Shown one piece after another: positions 45,129 to 53,208 of a stretch of 64,000 nucleotides of DNA. Every line of letters starts with the position of its first letter. Positions within the stretch are counted from its first letter, which is position 1. The position numbers and the translations under genes were made by a program. The DNA comes from Flavihumibacter profundi (GTDB lineage Bacteria; Bacteroidota; Bacteroidia; Chitinophagales; Chitinophagaceae), in assembly GCF_020076305.1 (NCBI RefSeq), contig NZ_JAIQXE010000002.1:682001-746000 (forward strand), in the 5' to 3' direction. Under the pieces are notes generated by a model, which had not been told where the DNA came from, did not search any database, and worked only from the letters and a program-made list of their open reading frames with translations.

Positions 45129-45707
45129 ATGCCCATCAATTTCGATGAACTCCTGACGGTAACCTTCACCCTGTTTGCGGTGATAGATATCCTTGGCTCC
45201 ATTCCCCTGCTGATTACATTGAAAACGAAAATGGGCAGGATCCAGGAGGGGAAGGCTACTTTGATTTCCGGTGCATTGATGATTTTGTTCCTGCTGGTAG
45301 GGGAAAAATTCCTGAATATATTGGGTGTTGATGTACGGTCCTTTGCAGTAGGCGGATCAATTGTCATATTCATCCTGGGACTGGAAATGGTGCTGGGGAT
45401 TGAATTTTTCAAGGGAAGCGCCGATGCCAAAGCGGGAACTATAGTCCCCATTGCCTTCCCGCTGATTGCAGGTTCAGGGACATTAACCACTATAATTTCC
45501 CTTAAGGCAAACTACGAAAACCTGACAGTTGCCCTGGCCATAGCCCTGAACCTGGTATTTGTATACCTGGTATTAAGGTCGCTGGACCGGATCGAAAAAT
45601 TAATAGGTCCAATGGGGTTGCTGGCCATCCGTAAGTTTTTTGGCGTGATCCTGCTGGCCATTGCCGTGAAGATATTCGCGGCCAATGCCAGTGGCCTTAT
45701 TAAATAA
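45129..45707 (+). CDS. MarC-family integral membrane protein
   Basis: The 192-residue protein has about six hydrophobic segments and starts NFDELLTVTFTLFAVIDILGSIPL, the classic MarC opening. GTIVPIAFPLIAGSGTLTT is a second family landmark. MarC proteins are inner-membrane proteins of uncertain function, often described as putative small-molecule transporters. It is 4 bases after the beta-helix gene and 5 bases before the pseudouridine synthase gene. Confidence 0.9.
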   Translation: MPINFDELLTVTFTLFAVIDILGSIPLLITLKTKMGRIQEGKATLISGALMILFLLVGEKFLNILGVDVRSFAVGGSIVIFILGLEMVLGIEFFKGSADAKAGTIVPIAFPLIAGSGTLTTIISLKANYENLTVALAIALNLVFVYLVLRSLDRIEKLIGPMGLLAIRKFFGVILLAIAVKIFAANASGLIK

Positions 45708-45712
45708 AAGTA

Positions 45713-46336
45713 ATGGAAGAGTCTGGCCACCGCTATTTTGTACTGCACAAGCCCTATAATATGGTCTCGCAGTTTGTGAGTCCCGATAATGTAAACCTGC
45801 TTGGCCAGGTCGATTTTGATTTCCCGCCGGGTACGCATGCCATTGGCCGACTCGACAATCATTCAGAAGGGCTGCTATTATTGACCACCAATAAGAAAAT
45901 GACGGCCATGTTGTTTTCATCGGCTGTTCCGCACAAGCGCGATTACCTGGTAAGGGTGCGCAATGTGGTATTGCCTGAGGCGCTTGAGAAATTGCGGCAA
46001 GGGGTAGCCATCCCGGTAAGCAATGGAGCTGAATACATAGCAAAGCCCTGTGCTGTGGAACTGGTTGAAAAGCCAGTTTGGCTGGCTAACCGGCCCAATG
46101 AATACCGCGATGATATTCCCCATTCCTGGCTGCTGATGACCTTAACGGAAGGCAAATTCCACCAGGTCCGCAAGATGGTAGGCGCAGTGCGCCATCCCTG
46201 CCAGCGGCTTGTAAGGGTAGCTATTGAGGACCTTACCCTTGGGGATTTACCCGCCGGGTGTATCCGGGAGCTTCCTGAGGCTGAAATATTCCGTTTATTG
46301 AAAATTGGGCCTTGGGCGAAGCCGATTTTGCCTTAA
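45713..46336 (+). CDS. RsuA/RluE-family pseudouridine synthase
   Basis: The 207-residue protein lacks an S4 domain and begins with YFVLHKPYNMVSQF. GRLDNHSEGLLLLT (45-58) contains the catalytic Asp48. HQVRKMVGAVRHPCQRLVR is the second conserved block. The form is closest to RluE, which modifies one uridine in 23S rRNA, but RsuA/RluB relatives are alternatives. Its 3' part contains a 14-base stretch (46246-46259) that recurs in the hairpin just after the gene. Confidence 0.88.
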   Translation: MEESGHRYFVLHKPYNMVSQFVSPDNVNLLGQVDFDFPPGTHAIGRLDNHSEGLLLLTTNKKMTAMLFSSAVPHKRDYLVRVRNVVLPEALEKLRQGVAIPVSNGAEYIAKPCAVELVEKPVWLANRPNEYRDDIPHSWLLMTLTEGKFHQVRKMVGAVRHPCQRLVRVAIEDLTLGDLPAGCIRELPEAEIFRLLKIGPWAKPILP

Positions 46337-46344
46337 TTTCGCCC

Positions 46345-46381
46345 CTCTTTACCCGCCGGGTAATACCCGGCGGGTAAAGAG
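46345..46381. repeat. Perfect 17-bp inverted repeat between rluE-like gene and tRNA
   Basis: The left arm (46345-46361) is CTCTTTACCCGCCGGGT, the loop is AAT and the right arm (46365-46381) is its exact complement. The hairpin starts 8 bases after the rluE-like stop and ends 5 bases before the tRNA. No T-run follows on either strand, so it is not a standard intrinsic terminator. TTTACCCGCCGGGT also occurs at 46246-46259 inside the gene. A REP-like repeat or an RNA-processing signal is possible. Confidence 0.75.
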
Positions 46382-46386
46382 AAAAT

Positions 46387-46458
46387 GGCCTTGTAGTACA
46401 ATGGATAGTATAAGAGTTTCCGAAGCTCCAGATCCAGGTTCGATTCCTGGCGAGGCCA
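46387..46458 (+). tRNA. tRNA-Arg (anticodon CCG)
   Basis: GGCCTTG (46387-46393) pairs with CGAGGCC (46451-46457) as the acceptor stem, with A46458 as discriminator; CCA is not encoded. The T arm has CCAGG and CCTGG around TTCGATT. The anticodon loop TTCCGAA gives anticodon CCG, which reads CGG (arginine). The D stem uses GTAC and GTAT. The first pair of the anticodon stem is an A-C mismatch. The assignment was made by hand folding. Confidence 0.9.
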
Positions 46459-46541
46459 CATCCTTTTTTGCAGAAATGCATTTTTGACCAGTTCCCGCCC
46501 GCATTATTTGAATAATAGCCTTAAGGTAACCCAGACCAGAT

Positions 46542-47507
46542 ATGAATGAACGGATACCTCAAAAACCGCCTGTAATAAGAAAAGTAGAGGGTGCCGGAAT
46601 GCCTTTATGGTCAGTTATGATTCCATCCTATAACTGCCTGAAATTCTTGAAAGATACCATTGAAAGTGTCCTCATCCAGGACCAGGGGGACTCCCTGATG
46701 CAAATACAGGTGGTTGATGATGCCAGTACTGATGGGGATGTTGAAGGATTAGTGAAGGAGATTGGAAAAGGAAGGGTGAAATTCTATCGCCAGGATTTTA
46801 ATGTGGGCAGTCTCCGGAATTTCGAAACCTGCATCAACCGGGCAATAGGAAAATTCATCCATTTGCTTCACGGCGACGATATGGTGAAGCCCGGGTTTTA
46901 TAAAGAAATGGAAACGCTGTTTCAAAAATTCCCAAATATTGGCGCAGCATTTTGTAAGAACTCCAACATGAATGAAAATGGCAATGAAATTTCAATTTCC
47001 GCCAGCATCCTGGAGCAGCCCGGAATTATACCCAATTGGCTGGAGCAGATTTCCCAGGTGAATCTTTGCCAACCTCCGGCTGTTGTTGTAAAGAGGTCGG
47101 TTTATGAAAATCTTGGCGGCTTTTATGCGGGCCATTATGGTGAAGATTGGGAAATGTGGTGTCGCATAGCCGCCAATTACGAAGTAGCCTATTCGCCAAA
47201 ATGCCTGGCGATGTACCGCATTCATGCTGGTAATATAACTACCCAATCAAATATTTCTGGCAATAGTGTCAGGGATATTGTAAAATTCATCTCAATTATT
47301 GCCAAATATCTTCCTGAAGAAAAACAACATATGATGAAACGGGAAGCAAAAAGAAATTACGCCAATTATTTTTCAGGTTTTGCTTACAAGAATTTTAATG
47401 TTGACAAGAAAAAATACCTCAATTTGGCATATAAAGCATTTCTGTTGAATCCTAATAGAAGGACAACGTCTTTACTGGCCAGAGTTTTGCTGAAATTTTA
47501 CTCATAA
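46542..47507 (+). CDS. GT2 glycosyltransferase, paralogue 1 of second glycan locus
   Basis: The 321-residue GT2 enzyme has PLWSVMIPSYNCLKFLKDTI, VVDDASTDGDVEGLV and LHGDD as the metal-binding motif. It aligns along its whole length to the protein at 51339, including SLRNFETC, QPPA(V/I)VVKRSVYE and HYGEDWEMW. It probably adds a sugar to a second glycan, exported by the Wzm/Wzt pair of this region. The gene opens the second glycan locus, 83 bases after the tRNA. Confidence 0.9.
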   Translation: MNERIPQKPPVIRKVEGAGMPLWSVMIPSYNCLKFLKDTIESVLIQDQGDSLMQIQVVDDASTDGDVEGLVKEIGKGRVKFYRQDFNVGSLRNFETCINRAIGKFIHLLHGDDMVKPGFYKEMETLFQKFPNIGAAFCKNSNMNENGNEISISASILEQPGIIPNWLEQISQVNLCQPPAVVVKRSVYENLGGFYAGHYGEDWEMWCRIAANYEVAYSPKCLAMYRIHAGNITTQSNISGNSVRDIVKFISIIAKYLPEEKQHMMKREAKRNYANYFSGFAYKNFNVDKKKYLNLAYKAFLLNPNRRTTSLLARVLLKFYS

Positions 47508-47539
47508 AATGTTGGTTTCGTTGTATTGAGCAAATCAAT

Positions 47540-48286
47540 ATGGTAATGTCGATTAAGCATATTAAAAGTGCCTGCAGCCAAAAGTTACGGCGCATTAGCC
47601 AGTCCTTCAGGAAAAAGGCGGGTATTCAGGAACATCGAATTGAAAGCCCTGGTATAATGGGCATGGATGTAAAACCGGTAAGCACGCAGTTTGGTTACGA
47701 CAGGGGCGGGCCCATTGACAGGTATTATATTGAAGGATTTTTATCGCGGCACGCAAATGATATCCATGGAAAAGTTTTGGAGATCGGGGACAATGAATAC
47801 ACGATTCATTTCGGTGGTGAAAAAGTTTTAGAAAGTGACATATTGCATATTGATCCAAAGCACCCCAAAGCAACTATCGTGGGTGACCTTTGCGATATTC
47901 CGCAGGTGCCGGAGAACAGTTTTGATTGCATCATCTTAACCCAGACCTTACACCTGGTTTATGATTTTAAAAAGGCCCTGGATACCTGCTACAGGATATT
48001 GAAGCCCAGCGGCAGCCTGTTACTTACCGTCCCGGGAATTTCCCATATAGCCCAGGATGAATGGGGAAAATTCTGGCAATGGTCGTTCACCCCGAATTCT
48101 ATCAGCAGGGCCATATCGGAATCATTTAAAAGTGGAGATGCCATAATTGAATCTTACGGAAATGTAAAAGTCGCTGCAGCATTCCTGTATGGCTTAGGCT
48201 TACCGGAATTAAAACAACATGAGCTGGAATATTCTGATGAACATTATCCATTGATCATAACCGTTGCCATACGTAAAGCAAATTGA
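47540..48286 (+). CDS. Class I SAM-dependent methyltransferase
   Basis: The 248-residue protein has KVLEIGDNEYTIHFG near residue 75 as SAM motif I, then FDCIILTQTLHLVYD (motif II) and ILKPSGSLLLTVPGI (motif III). These are the marks of Methyltransf_11-type enzymes. In polysaccharide loci related proteins methylate the terminal sugar or a phosphate and so can cap a chain for Wzt recognition. That role is plausible here but not shown. ATG at 47540 is used; the next in-frame ATG is at 47546. Confidence 0.82.
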   Translation: MVMSIKHIKSACSQKLRRISQSFRKKAGIQEHRIESPGIMGMDVKPVSTQFGYDRGGPIDRYYIEGFLSRHANDIHGKVLEIGDNEYTIHFGGEKVLESDILHIDPKHPKATIVGDLCDIPQVPENSFDCIILTQTLHLVYDFKKALDTCYRILKPSGSLLLTVPGISHIAQDEWGKFWQWSFTPNSISRAISESFKSGDAIIESYGNVKVAAAFLYGLGLPELKQHELEYSDEHYPLIITVAIRKAN

Positions 48287-48287
48287 C

Positions 48288-49232
48288 ATGCTGTTCCGGA
48301 AATTATTTAATACCAATGCGAAGGAAAACAAGGTGATCGTACTGATGTACCATCGCATTGCCAGCATGGCTTTTGATCCCTGGGACTTATGTGTAGATCC
48401 ATTGAATTTCAAACAACAAGTAGAGATACTGGAAAAGAAATACAAGGTTATTTCAACCCGGCAATTGAATGATTACCTTGAAGGAGCTTCCCTGCCATAT
48501 AATGCAGTATGCCTGACTTTTGATGACGGATACACCGATAATGCCACGATAGCAAGACCGGTCATTGAGCAATATAAAATTCCCGTTACTTTTTTTATTC
48601 CCGATTATTATATTGAAAACGGGGCATGTTTCTGGTGGGATGAATTGACAGAAATATTTTTTTCCAGGGTTGAAGCAGATGCAGCATTGAGGGAAAAATG
48701 GCGTAACTGGAAATGGCCACAACCCGCACCCGACCAGGTTTGCCAGGATTTCATCCTGGCCTGGGAGAAACTACGTCCATTGCCTTACACGGAAATAAAA
48801 AAAGAATTGGCAAAATTGCGGGAGAACCATGGAGCTGATGAGCAATTTTTAGCAGGCTACCAACCAATGACCAAAAAGCAATTGGGTGAAGCAGGAAAAA
48901 CAGGCTTGATATCACTGGCAGTGCATACCAGCACACATCCCGCACTTGACTGTCATCCTGCGGAAATACAAAAGAGTGAAATTGCTGCCAATGTAAATTG
49001 TTTGAGAAAATATGCGGGTGCTGAAACCGATACAATTGCCTATCCTTACGGGGCCTACAATGATACAACCCTGGAAGTAGTAAAGGCACTTGATTTTAAA
49101 ATGGGATTTACCACAAAAGCTGTTTCTGTGAGAAGGGATTCGCCAAAACTTCAATTGGGCAGGTTCCAGGTAAAAAACTGGAACGGAAAAGAATTTAATA
49201 CCCAGTTAGAAAACTGGTTTAAAAATTATTGA
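48288..49232 (+). CDS. Polysaccharide deacetylase (NodB homology, CE4)
   Basis: The ATG at 48288 gives 314 residues and follows the previous stop; a longer frame starts with TTG at 48264. The NodB motif TFDDG is at 77-81, with the metal-binding His213 and His217 in HTSTH and the later AYPYGAYNDTTLE. CE4 enzymes remove N- or O-acetyl groups from sugars. No signal peptide is present, so it may act in the cytoplasm on a lipid-linked precursor. It sits 16 bases before the Wzt gene. Confidence 0.88.
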   Translation: MLFRKLFNTNAKENKVIVLMYHRIASMAFDPWDLCVDPLNFKQQVEILEKKYKVISTRQLNDYLEGASLPYNAVCLTFDDGYTDNATIARPVIEQYKIPVTFFIPDYYIENGACFWWDELTEIFFSRVEADAALREKWRNWKWPQPAPDQVCQDFILAWEKLRPLPYTEIKKELAKLRENHGADEQFLAGYQPMTKKQLGEAGKTGLISLAVHTSTHPALDCHPAEIQKSEIAANVNCLRKYAGAETDTIAYPYGAYNDTTLEVVKALDFKMGFTTKAVSVRRDSPKLQLGRFQVKNWNGKEFNTQLENWFKNY

Positions 49233-49248
49233 CCTAAAAAATAAGGCT

Positions 49249-50514
49249 ATGTCTGATTTGGTTTTGGAAGTTGAGCATTTATCAAAATTATACCGGAAAG
49301 GTACAATTGGGACAGGCTCATTGCGGCAGGACATAAATTATTGGTGGAACAGGAATATACTAAAAAAGGAATCCCCTTTTTTTAGTGGACAACAGGACGC
49401 GCTTTCAAAATCTGCCCAATTCTGGGCGCTGAAGGATATTAATTTCCAGGTAAAACATGGGGAAGTTTGGGGAATTGTTGGTGCAAACGGAGCAGGGAAA
49501 TCAACCTTGTTAAAGATCCTTTCAAGAATAATAAAACCCAGTACCGGCGCAATCCGGGGGAAGGGTAAAGTCAGCAGCCTGCTGGAAATTGGTACGGGTT
49601 TTCATAATGAGTTGTCGGGGAAAGAAAATATTTTCCTGGCCGGTTATATTTTAGGAATGAAAAAATGGGAAATCCAAAAACGGCTGGAAGAAATCGTGGA
49701 TTTTTCAGGTGTTGAAGAATTTATTGATACGCCCATTAAAAGGTATTCTTCCGGGATGTATGTCCGGTTGGCTTTTGCTGTTGCTGCGCACCTGGAGCCT
49801 GATATCCTGATTGTTGATGAAGTGCTTGCGGTGGGTGATATTGATTTCCAGAAAAAATGCCTTGGTAAAATGAAAGAGGCATCCAATGACAGGGGAAGGA
49901 CAATTCTTTTTGTCAGCCACAATATGCAGGCGGTGAACCAGTTGTGTTCTAAGGGCATTTGGCTGGATCGCGGTAAGATGGCGTATATAGGTGAAGCGCA
50001 GGAAGCAGTGAATGCTTATATGAGTAATTACCAGTCAAACATCTGGAAGCAAAATTGGCCGGTGCCTGAAGAGGCGCCAGGTAATGACCAGGTACGGCTC
50101 ACGTATATTGAATTAATCCCCCGGTTTTCAGGCGCCAGTGAAACAATTGATATCCGCACCCCGCTGCAGGTTAAGTTCAGGTTTTTTAATTATTTACCCA
50201 ATGAATTCCTGGTGGCTGAAATGGTATTGTTTACAACTTCCGGGGAATGTGTATTTGATGTATCACATGCACCTGAAAAATTTTCAGTAGGGTGGGTTGA
50301 GGGTGAAGTGCAGATCCCGGGTAAGTTCCTCAATGATGGTTCGTATTCCATCGGCCTTGCAATTTTCAACCGTGAAAAGGAAACATTATTATATAAGGAC
50401 GATTGCCTGCAGTTCACTGTAGCGGATTACAGTGAAAACAATGACTGGTATGTCAAGTGGTGGGGAATTGTCCGCCCGGATTTCCCTTTTGCGATCCGGC
50501 AGGTGAATGATTAA
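49249..50514 (+). CDS. wzt: Second Wzt-like ABC exporter ATPase
   Basis: The 421-residue protein has Walker A GANGAGKST (78-86), signature YSSGM (166-170) and Walker B with Asp190-Glu191. A C-terminal extension of about 165 residues is the probable glycan-binding domain. Its N-terminal half is very similar to the ATPase at 4883, but the C-terminal halves differ. The permease partner is at 52354, separated by an antisense FkbM gene and a GT2 gene. The 3' end overlaps the minus-strand FkbM gene by 62 bases. Confidence 0.92.
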   Translation: MSDLVLEVEHLSKLYRKGTIGTGSLRQDINYWWNRNILKKESPFFSGQQDALSKSAQFWALKDINFQVKHGEVWGIVGANGAGKSTLLKILSRIIKPSTGAIRGKGKVSSLLEIGTGFHNELSGKENIFLAGYILGMKKWEIQKRLEEIVDFSGVEEFIDTPIKRYSSGMYVRLAFAVAAHLEPDILIVDEVLAVGDIDFQKKCLGKMKEASNDRGRTILFVSHNMQAVNQLCSKGIWLDRGKMAYIGEAQEAVNAYMSNYQSNIWKQNWPVPEEAPGNDQVRLTYIELIPRFSGASETIDIRTPLQVKFRFFNYLPNEFLVAEMVLFTTSGECVFDVSHAPEKFSVGWVEGEVQIPGKFLNDGSYSIGLAIFNREKETLLYKDDCLQFTVADYSENNDWYVKWWGIVRPDFPFAIRQVND

Positions 50515-51268
50515 GTTGGATAACAAGCGAAAAACCTTTCCAGGAGATTTGAAAATCAAAATCCTGCAAAGCATTGAACAAAGATTTGGTGCAGCCTTTA
50601 CGCATCCGGTCGTGAAGTTCAATAACAAGCACTTTTGTAATCGATAACCAATGGTTGTAATTGGATGCAAATAATTCTTTCTCCGCGCCCTCTATATTTA
50701 TCTTGCAGATATCAATGCTTTCCAGTTTATAGGTGTTGATCAGTTCGTCAATCGTAATGGCAGGAACGGGATTTTTCACTCCTTCTGCAGTTGGCTCAAC
50801 CATGTAACCCCAGTTGCCAAGGTTTACATCAACAACTTTTAAAGCAGTTTTTTCATTCCAGATTGCCCCGAAAACAGGATAGATCTGAGGATAATTACTA
50901 GTATTCTTTACCAGCATTTCATAATTGGAAGCCTCCGCTTCCACAGAAATTATTTTTGCATTGGGGTATTTTTTTGCAAAAAAGATGGCGCCAAGTCCGA
51001 TATGCGCACCGCAGTCAATAATTGTTTTTGGGTCGTCATTAACCTGGATATCATAATCCATTCCAGAGAAAATATGATAGAACATGGGTATGTCGGTGGT
51101 ATTATTCCTAAGGAATAAAGGAAAATCATAGCCCTTCATTTTTATCTGTAGAAGCTTGTTGCTGCTTTTTCTTTTGCGCAACAGGAAAGCAATCCCATCT
51201 TTCCCGAATAGCCTGTAGTGGTATATTGCTGCATGCCAGGAACGGATAATTTTTTTTACCGGATTCAT
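50453..51268 (-). CDS. FkbM-family methyltransferase (antisense)
   Basis: The 271-residue protein on the minus strand has TIIDCGAHIGLGAIFFA as SAM motif I, IISVEAEASNYEML after strand 2, and ICKINIEGAEKELFAS as the FkbM motif. It probably methylates a sugar of the second glycan. It is the only minus-strand gene in the glycan run from 46.5 to 54.2 kb. Its last 62 bases overlap the end of the Wzt gene in convergent orientation. The last few residues (NHSPAGSQKGNPGGQFPTT) fall in the overlap and may be an extended tail. Confidence 0.85.
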   Translation of the reverse strand: MNPVKKIIRSWHAAIYHYRLFGKDGIAFLLRKRKSSNKLLQIKMKGYDFPLFLRNNTTDIPMFYHIFSGMDYDIQVNDDPKTIIDCGAHIGLGAIFFAKKYPNAKIISVEAEASNYEMLVKNTSNYPQIYPVFGAIWNEKTALKVVDVNLGNWGYMVEPTAEGVKNPVPAITIDELINTYKLESIDICKINIEGAEKELFASNYNHWLSITKVLVIELHDRMRKGCTKSLFNALQDFDFQISWKGFSLVIQLNHSPAGSQKGNPGGQFPTT

Positions 51269-51338
51269 CTGAAATATTAATGCGATGGATTTTGCATATT
51301 ATTGAAGTTAATTTAAAAACGGTTATTTTTTTCATGAT

Positions 51339-52349
51339 ATGAGTGACAGGATACCGGAGTCGCCGCCAGTTGTTTATCCCATTCCAGATAATACAAACAG
51401 GCCCTTATGGTCTGTAATGATTCCTGCGTATAACTGTATCAATTATCTCCGCGCAACAATTGAAAGTGTTTTATGCCAGGATCAAGGGGAAGGCCTGATG
51501 CAAATTGAAGTGGTTGATGATTGCAGTACAGATGGTGATGTAGCGCAACTGGTTCTTGAAACAGGGAAGGGAAGGGTCGCTTATTTCCGCCAAAATGAAA
51601 ATGTCGGCAGCCTGCGGAATTTTGAAACCTGCCTGAACAGGTCCAGGGGAATATATATTCACCTCCTGCATGGAGACGACCTGGTATTGCCGGGATTTTA
51701 TGCTGAAATAAAAAAACTATTCGATGCTTTCCCCGAAATCGGCGCTGCATTTACAAGGTATGCCTATGTGAACAGTGAAGGAAAGAAAACACATAATGGC
51801 AGGCTTATCCAGGATTTTGAAGGGGTCGTTGACAATTGGTTATATAAAGTGGCATCTTCCCATGGCCTGCAGCCCCCTGCAATAGTGGTTAAAAGATCAG
51901 TCTATGAACAGTTGGGTGGATTTTTTGCAGTACATTATGGGGAGGATTGGGAAATGTGGGTGCGAATTGCAAAGCATTACCCGGTAGCATACTCACCAAA
52001 GATCCTGGCCTGGTACCGGGTTCACCCGGCCAATATCAGCAGCAGTTTCTTCAGGACCGGGCAAAGCCTGGAAGATGTAAAGAAAGTGATCGGGCTGATT
52101 GCAGAAATGATCCCTGAACAGCAAAGAAGCCAGGTTGTGCGGGCGGCAAAGAACCATTTTTCAAGTTATCTGGCTGAGAAATCAGTTGCCGATTTTGGGC
52201 GTGATAAAAAAAAATACATGGAATTTGCGTACAAGGTTTTTCGTTTTGACAGCAACCCCAGGACATTTAAGGCATTTGGGTTTTTGTACCTGCGCTATGT
52301 ATATTCGTTGGTGAAGGGGTCCGCCAGGCGGTTATTGAAAAGACAGTAA
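51339..52349 (+). CDS. GT2 glycosyltransferase, paralogue 2 of second glycan locus
   Basis: This 336-residue enzyme has PLWSVMIPAYNCINYLRATI, VVDDCSTDGDVAQLV and LHGDD. It is a close paralogue of the protein at 46542, with the same SLRNFETC and HYGEDWEMW blocks and a similar C-terminal tail after the catalytic domain. The two may add successive or alternative sugars. It is transcribed divergently from the FkbM gene across a 70-base gap and is followed by the permease gene 4 bases later. Confidence 0.9.
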   Translation: MSDRIPESPPVVYPIPDNTNRPLWSVMIPAYNCINYLRATIESVLCQDQGEGLMQIEVVDDCSTDGDVAQLVLETGKGRVAYFRQNENVGSLRNFETCLNRSRGIYIHLLHGDDLVLPGFYAEIKKLFDAFPEIGAAFTRYAYVNSEGKKTHNGRLIQDFEGVVDNWLYKVASSHGLQPPAIVVKRSVYEQLGGFFAVHYGEDWEMWVRIAKHYPVAYSPKILAWYRVHPANISSSFFRTGQSLEDVKKVIGLIAEMIPEQQRSQVVRAAKNHFSSYLAEKSVADFGRDKKKYMEFAYKVFRFDSNPRTFKAFGFLYLRYVYSLVKGSARRLLKRQ

Positions 52350-52353
52350 ACTA

Positions 52354-53208
52354 ATGAGTAAGAAAGTCAAATCAGAATGGGATTGGGAAATAAAACCGCA
52401 AACCAGCTGGCTGGGAAGTTCCCTTAAAGAACTTATTGCCTATAAGGATTTGTTATTCGGGCTGGTGAGGAAAGACTTTCTCGGCTCCTACCAGCAAACG
52501 CTATTAGGTCCGTTCTGGATCCTGCTGCAACCATTACTTTCTGTCCTGGTTTATATGCTTGTTTTTGTGAAGATCATCGGGTTAAAAACCAATGGTGTGC
52601 CTTCCTTTCTCTTTTTCCTTTCCGGCATTAGTTTATGGAACCTGTTCTCTGATATGTTCTTCAGTACGTCTAATGTTGTAGTTGCGAATGCAGGTGTTTT
52701 CAGCAAGGTATATTTCCCGCGTTTAATTGCACCCCTTGCCGCAGTGATTTTAAACCTGGTCAGGTTCCTGATCAATGCCTTGCTGCTTTTTGCAGTGCTG
52801 GCCTATTTTGCTTTCAGGGGCGATGTCCAGGTTCATTTAGCCGGATTGTTACAATTCATAATACCCGTATTGATAGTAACCGGTATTGCATTAGGTTGTG
52901 GACTTATCTTTTCCATCATAACCGTGAAATACCGCGACCTGAATGGGTTCGTGCAAATACTGATGCGATTGTTCATGTTTGTTTGCCCGGTTTTTTATTC
53001 CATGACCCTGGTGCCGGAAAAATATAAATGGATGGTGGATATAAATCCTTTGTCGGCACAGTTTGAATTATTCCGGTATTCCCTTTACGGGATAGGGTTG
53101 TTTAGTGCTGCATGGGTATTGTATGGACTCGCGTTTATGGTAGTTATCCTAATGGCTGGCGTACTATTATTTAATAAAATGGCAGAACGTGTCGTTGAAT
53201 TGGCCTGA
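52354..53208 (+). CDS. wzm: Second ABC-2 glycan exporter permease (Wzm-like)
   Basis: The 284-residue protein has about six membrane segments. The N-terminal cytoplasmic part ELIAYKDLLFGLVRKDFLGS and the block QQTLLGPFWILLQPLLSVLVY match ABC-2 exporters of O-antigen type. It should pair with the ATPase at 49249. It differs clearly from the permease at 4050. The next gene starts 20 bases before its stop. Confidence 0.93.
   Translation: MSKKVKSEWDWEIKPQTSWLGSSLKELIAYKDLLFGLVRKDFLGSYQQTLLGPFWILLQPLLSVLVYMLVFVKIIGLKTNGVPSFLFFLSGISLWNLFSDMFFSTSNVVVANAGVFSKVYFPRLIAPLAAVILNLVRFLINALLLFAVLAYFAFRGDVQVHLAGLLQFIIPVLIVTGIALGCGLIFSIITVKYRDLNGFVQILMRLFMFVCPVFYSMTLVPEKYKWMVDINPLSAQFELFRYSLYGIGLFSAAWVLYGLAFMVVILMAGVLLFNKMAERVVELA

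Noticed and set aside
45600-46043. Minus-strand open frame of 147 residues across the MarC and pseudouridine synthase genes
   Set aside because: Both plus-strand genes have clear family motifs in this interval, and the antisense product resembles nothing known.
46430-46460. tRNA-Arg 3' end as an integration (att) site for the second glycan locus
   Set aside because: No second copy of the tRNA 3' end was found at the far edge near 54.2 kb, and no integrase gene is present.
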